A stretch of DNA of 64,000 nucleotides from Caenorhabditis elegans. Its lineage: Eukaryota; Nematoda; Chromadorea; Rhabditida; Rhabditidae. Below are positions 58,906 to 64,000 of this stretch, in pieces. The stretch lies in the NCBI RefSeq assembly GCF_000002985.6, contig NC_003284.9:13764001-13828000 (forward strand). The letters are read 5' to 3'. The notes beneath the pieces are model-generated. The model had not been told where the DNA came from, searched no databases, and saw only the letters and a list, made by a program, of their open reading frames with translations. Every line of letters starts with the position of its first letter. Positions within the stretch are counted from its first letter, which is position 1. The position numbers and the translations under genes were made by a program.

Positions 58906-60450
58906 CCTCAGTGTTCTGACCTAATCTGAGAATGTATTTAAAAATGATAATGTGAATCAATTCAAAACGCATAGCACCAAAACCATTACGCCATGAACTT
59001 TGAAAATCGAACATGTTCCGAAAATGTTGGAAGAAAAAAAATTTGAATACAATATATCACGTAACTGGTTAAACTAGTTAGACATACATACTATTATAGT
59101 TAGAACAAGGAAAATAAACTCAAGACAATACTGTCTATAGAGAATACAGTCAATCACATTTCAATAGCGGTACATTTCCAAGTTGATACAATTATTTTTT
59201 AAATATCATTTGTGCATTTTTAAAAATTAATGTGATTATACTGGAAAATGTTCTGGAAAATACAGTGCTCAGAAAACCCTGTAATTGTTGGAATCAATTT
59301 TGAAGACATTATAGTTAGAATTGCAAAAAGTTAGATTTGTCGCACGAAATGTATGATTAGGAGAGACTGATATTTTTGATAAGTTTGGGGATAACCAAAA
59401 AAAACAAAGTTATAAAAAATGTTTTATCAACTTTTTGGAACGGATTATTGTAAGGAATAGACTTTTTGAAATATTTTTTTCTTGTTGAACAAAAACTTAC
59501 AATTTGACACTGTACTTGTTCTAGTAATAGTAGAATTTGCAACAGATGTTTTGTGGGGAATTTTTCTGCGCAAACTGAACATCTTGAACCGAACAAAAAC
59601 TGCAACTTTATGTTACTACTTCTCGGTTCGCAAGACAAAAAGCCAAATGAAAAAGAGGAAAAGGAGTGGAAGGTTCTTCAACTGCCGGCAAAAAGTCAAA
59701 GTTAACATAATCTCATATGAAAAATGGCACGACACGTTATGTCGTCCTTTTGTTTCAAACACCCAATTGAAGCCTATGCTGAAGGGCACCAGTTCTTGTC
59801 AAAAAGGCGAGAAGTTTGCTGAGGTTTAGAGACGAGAAAAGCTTTCTCATTAATTTTTTCTTTGTGCCAATAGTTCGAAAGTGCGAATGTTCTGTGAAAC
59901 GGGACAAAGTTCGAAATTTAGGTAGGGACAAAATTCATAAAGTTCATTTTCTATAAACTTTCAAAGTGAAAAAGTTTAATAATTTTGATATTTAAATTGT
60001 GAATATATCACTTTTTTAACTTGCTGATGTGTAAGCAATTTTTGATTTAAACAACAAAGTGATTTTACTGAAAATAAAAATCAAAATGTCCTTTTTTGGA
60101 AGAACTTAAATTATTTTTAATTTTCAAACGTTTTGAGTCCAATCAGTTGCTCTGATCTTTTGATCAATTGCAACGCTTAAGATAAATAACATTTTGAAAC
60201 ACATTTCCATTCTCTTCCTCTTTACCATTAAAAACCTAAAAAAAAAAGAGATTTTGTCTTTAACAGTTTTGATTTACTATTTTTAAAAATAAAAACGTTC
60301 CATTCACTGAAGAAGTAACAAAAATTCACAGTTTCTCTACTGAACATCACTTCAATTCAAAACACAAAACTTTACATAACTTGGTATATAAGTTCAGCCA
60401 ACCTGAGAAAATCGGTGTATTATATATATTATCCATGAAAACGTTATTTC
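58906..60450. other. Intergenic, no supported gene
   Basis: AT-rich. A 115-residue plus-strand frame at 59482-59829 starts at TTG, not ATG, and shows no splice sites or family features, so it is not called. Confidence 0.35.
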
Positions 60451-60455
60451 CGGAG

Positions 60456-60850
60456 TCACTCTCTAGCTTTACATCTGTCGGCAAAGCGCGAAAAAAAACC
60501 CGGTCTTCCGTTTACTGAAAAATGAAAAATGTGCCGAATCATACCACGATGCTTCTTGCAATGGACGACGGTAGAAGTCGGCTTTCCGCCTGGCTGCTCT
60601 AAGGTCGCTGCTTTTGGGACCTCTTGAGCGCCCAAATCCAGGTGAGTATAAAAGTTAGGTCGGAATCGCATCTTCTCGTGCGAATAGATAGAGTCGCGAC
60701 AAAAAGTGGAATGACACAAAAAATATTGAAACGTTCACACGATATAATGTAAATTGATCTACCCCCTGACCACTCAAGAATATTCGCTTGCGCATCCATG
60801 AAGGAGGACTAGAATGCGAAAGGAAATGGGAAGGAGGTGTCAAGACTTTT
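60456..60850. promoter_or_regulatory. GC-rich island with a strong plus-strand splice donor
   Basis: The patch stands out from AT-rich flanks. At 60638-60647 it carries CAG|GTGAGTAT followed by TATAAAAG-like sequence. It could be a non-coding first exon or a promoter. Every plus-strand frame into the donor is closed by a nearby stop, so any exon ending there would be UTR. Confidence 0.25.
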
Positions 60851-60859
60851 CAGTGTGCA

Positions 60860-62700
60860 TGATATACTGGTTTCATGAGACACTGTGAATGAAAAGAATC
60901 GGCTTGCAAAAACTGTTGTTTGCATGCACTTTTGCACGGAATTCAATTTTTTCTTCACTTATAAAAATTTGCTCAAAAGTGCTCTAAATATAAAACCACA
61001 GTAATAGAATATACAACCTTGTTGTATAAATTAAAATAATTTGATAATGAATTTATGTATTTTTTTACGTTCAGAACAATTTTCGTTAACCGAATTCGCT
61101 ATTTAGATTAAACGTTACTTATATAATAGTCGAATGTAATTTTTGAGTACGGCTACTACAAAAGTACCAAACAAAGCTATCAAGAACATCATTATTTTAA
61201 ATTCAAGTATTTAAAATAAAACATATGTCAGGTCGTGTAGTAAAAACAATAAATTATGATTTAAAAAATAATGTTTTGAAATTCCCTTTAGAAACCAAGT
61301 TTTATGATTTTTCAAAGATTTACATAAAAAACTTGTCAGATTTCCTTAATTTACTAACAAGTCAAAAAATAAATTTTCTCAGATGAAGTTCAGAAATTAT
61401 AATTGTAATTGAGCATACTACAAAAAAGCTACAACAAAGGTAATCAAGTGAAATCACTTTGAATAAGTATAAGTACTTGTGCATACACATGTAGGAATTT
61501 TGTAGTTATTACTGTGCATGGATATAAGTTAATATAATACATTCATTTTAATCACTTTTACAGGTACAAAAATAATAATAAAAATACCAAAAAAAAACGT
61601 TCTTGAAATATTACTACGCAAGTTTTTTCAATGCATAAAGCTCACGAGCCGCTATTAGACATAGCAATGCATTAAACGTTTCAAATTATTTACTGAAATG
61701 CACCGAGCAATGAGCAAAAAACCGCTCTCTTGAAACTTAACAAGGAAGACTTCTATCTTCTGACTCAACCACCATCATCACTACCAATAAAACCCATTTC
61801 AGTGTAATTAGGGAAAGCTGGTCCCCAATTTGAAAAAAAAGAAGAAGCAACCAAAAACTTGAAACCTTACACTTTTAAAACTTGCAATTTTAAATAGAGA
61901 AAGTTGTTAAATTTCTAAAGACTTTCCGGCCTACCTCAATAGAAAACAAATATATTTCAATTGCTAATTGAAAATATATCGAAATTTGTTGAAATTTTCC
62001 AAACGAGCAAACGACCGAAAATTTAACTACGAAAAGTGAGAGAAACTGAGATTTTTGAGACTTTAGCGGCTCTTAAAAATTTGCGAAGCGTGATAATTGG
62101 AGCATGTTATGCTCTCAAAAATCCTGGAAGTTGCCGGCAAACATAAAAACCCTTCTTTTCGTTTTCAAAATATGCTGAGAGAATATGGAACACCATTGAG
62201 TGAGAAAAAAAAACTCTTATTGTTCTCTGGCAGAATAGTCGAAAGTTCATCGCGTGCACAGAATATGAAAGACAAGTCTCAAAAAATAGTTGCCTCATCT
62301 CATCTGAAACATTAAAAATAACAACACGACAAAAAAAGTTTCGGTTTCCCGACAAGACCCATAAAATAGAAAAGCGGTCATTTGAAATTGGAGCATAAAA
62401 CTCATTTCGCACCCCGAAAAGTACGCCATATCCCGAATTTTTCTAGCTATGTGTTTTTTTAATCACAATCGGAAATTTGGTTGTTTTCATAAAGAAAAAG
62501 ATAGTGGGAAGTGATGACTAGAATTGGGTTTCCGCAAAAAAAAACCACTTTTAGAGATTACGTATTGAAACTTCGCATCAGAAATCAAGTATGCAAAATC
62601 AGCATAAAAAAACAAACTTAATATCAAGAAAATTATGATTTTTATCACCATTGTAAGTTTAATCTATATGTGGATTTTCATCTTAGTATTTCACTTTCTC
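60860..62700. other. Intergenic, no gene seen
   Basis: AT-rich DNA with small opposing open frames at 62097-62412 that shadow each other. No supportable feature. Confidence 0.35.
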
Positions 62701-62708
62701 GGTAAATC

Positions 62709-62904
62709 GGCGCCACTTCTCCACCAACTTTAGCCACTTCTAAACTGCCATTTACAGAAGTTGGTTAAAGGTGGTCAAAGTTGGTTAATTTGGACAGTGT
62801 TTTCACGCTCTGAACAGCTGGAAAAAGTTGGTGAGAGTTGGTAAAAGTTGACCAAAGTTGGTGAAAGTTGGCGAAAATCTGCGAAAATTGGTTGAAAAGT
62901 GGCT
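62709..62904. mobile_element. Inverted-repeat element with internal 'aaagttggtg' repeats
   Basis: The left end 'ggcgccacttctccaccaa' is inverted at the right as 'ttggttgaaaagtggct' (several mismatches). The right half holds about six imperfect repeats near 'aaagttggtg'. It is MITE-like and non-coding. Confidence 0.5.
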
Positions 62905-63582
62905 ACGAGTAACGAGTAGTTTTTTAGTTCAAGTTACGCCGAAAAATATTTAACCTATTAGGGGGAACAAAATTGATAAGTAGATAAACATCCTATTTAA
63001 TGCAGTATAATTAGGTTTTTAAAATATTTTTAAAATATAAATTTAATCAATTGGTTTTTTAAAAGTTTAGGAAAGATCATTGTGAAGTGATTGGAACTCA
63101 TGATCAGACTCTGGCTAAAAACGATTGGATCGGAACTCCATTTGGTGTCAAAATTTAACCGTAGCTTTAAGCAATTATTGCGAGATTTTTGGAAAACATT
63201 TTTAGATGGGACAAGACGCGCAGTGAACGGAAATATTTGGAAATGAACAGTTTTAACACTTTCAGGTATCTAAATTGCCGGAATTGTCATTGGAAAAGAA
63301 CAATTACCGCGGACCTCTGATTCAAATCCTGTTAGAAAGGACGTATTTTTCAGTAGGACGTCCTGTCCCAACCTGAACCAGAACCAGCTTTTTAAGATTA
63401 ACCTGAAACCTTGAAAATTTTTCCACAAATTCTAGTAACTTTTTTACAATGTTGAAGACACAATTATAGTGTTGTTTTGTTCAAGCCAAAATCGTATGAC
63501 GTCACTCTATGTTTTATAACCTATCTTGAAGTCGTACAGACCAACCAAAAATTATTCTTGCCTGCTACACAAATGAACTTAC

Positions 63583-63777
63583 TATCATCTGAATCCTTTT
63601 CGACAAGCGATGTGGTCATAGGCAAATCCTGAAAAACCATCCCGCCACGACGTTCAATAAAAGAACGTTCCAACGCAAATCGAGGTAGCCAATCCAGCTT
63701 GAAATTTGTATGTCGTGATAGAATCAGTATAAAAAAAAGAATAACGAAACAAATCCACACTTCCTTACATACTCCTA
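63583..63777 (-). CDS. Probable exon of an unidentified leftward membrane-protein gene
   Basis: On the minus strand an open frame without ATG encodes one membrane segment (WICFVILFFILILS). A basic and mixed stretch follows (LDWLPRFALERSFIERRGG, then SLVEKDSDD), ending at a strong donor, A|GTAAGTTC at 63582. The 5' boundary is uncertain; acceptor-like ctaag and cctag lie at about 63777-63785. The codon mix and the donor suggest a real exon whose gene begins to the right, possibly beyond the window. I could not find its next exon downstream in phase 1. Confidence 0.4.
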
Positions 63778-64000
63778 GGTCTTAGTCCAGACAAAACTAC
63801 ACGCCTTTAATTGGATTGTACTCACTTGAAAAAAAACCGATGGGTGGACAAGAAACAGAGAAAGAAAGAGCTGATAGAAATGGTGGCCCAGGGCGTTGAG
63901 TGAATCAAAAAAGGGAAAAAGTTTGGGCTCTCGCTTCTCTTCATCAACGTGGCTCTTCTTGTGATGGCACTGTCTCGCGGGAGCTTCAATTAACTAATTC

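Noticed and set aside
59482-59829. 115-residue plus-strand frame
   Set aside because: It begins at TTG rather than ATG, and no exon boundary or family feature could be found.
1-64000. CRISPR arrays, prokaryotic operons, riboswitches
   Set aside because: The window is eukaryotic nuclear DNA with spliced genes. The repeat arrays lack unique equal-length spacers.

Overview
This is nematode nuclear DNA, almost certainly Caenorhabditis elegans or a near-identical relative. The evidence is its low GC content, small introns ending in TTTTCAG-type acceptors, an element with the ends and internal reading frame of Tc3, a Helitron-like block of heat-shock-element repeats as described in Caenorhabditis, and many short palindromic elements. 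If the beta subunit is nkb-3, as I recall, the window would be on chromosome X, but the sequence itself does not prove this.

Layout. 1-1070: nested simple repeats and a GC-rich inverted-repeat element. 2062-6512 (-): Na+/K+-ATPase beta subunit, 7 exons, 317 aa. 6560-21560: a long gene-poor stretch with two identical tRNA-Lys(CTT) genes, a C26 tract and simple repeats. 21573-25364 (+): an unrecognised secreted protein of about six related modules. 25732-29597 (-): a four-pass membrane protein whose 2.4-kb intron holds a complete opposite-strand gene, a FkbM-type methyltransferase (26832-28258, +). 30681-33612: a Helitron-like repeat block. 34639-39571 (-): an ORP5/8-type oxysterol-binding-protein-related gene, with probable alternative first exons at 39185 and 45724. 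The distal exon would place an internally deleted Tc3 copy (43507-44927) inside its intron. 53999-57608 (-): a TWK-type two-pore K+ channel, 11 exons, with one apparently non-AG splice acceptor. 57.6-64 kb: mostly non-coding, with a likely orphan exon near 63.6 kb.

The recognised genes are membrane or secretory-pathway functions (ion pumping, K+ leak, lipid exchange, a Golgi/ER-type methyltransferase), but nothing shows them to be an operon or a coordinated system. The most unusual items are the modular secreted protein, the CCG acceptor in the channel gene, the dense HSF-site array, the nested gene pair, and the Tc3 deletion derivative. All exon models were derived by hand from reading frame, splice signals and phase; no database search or transcript data was used.
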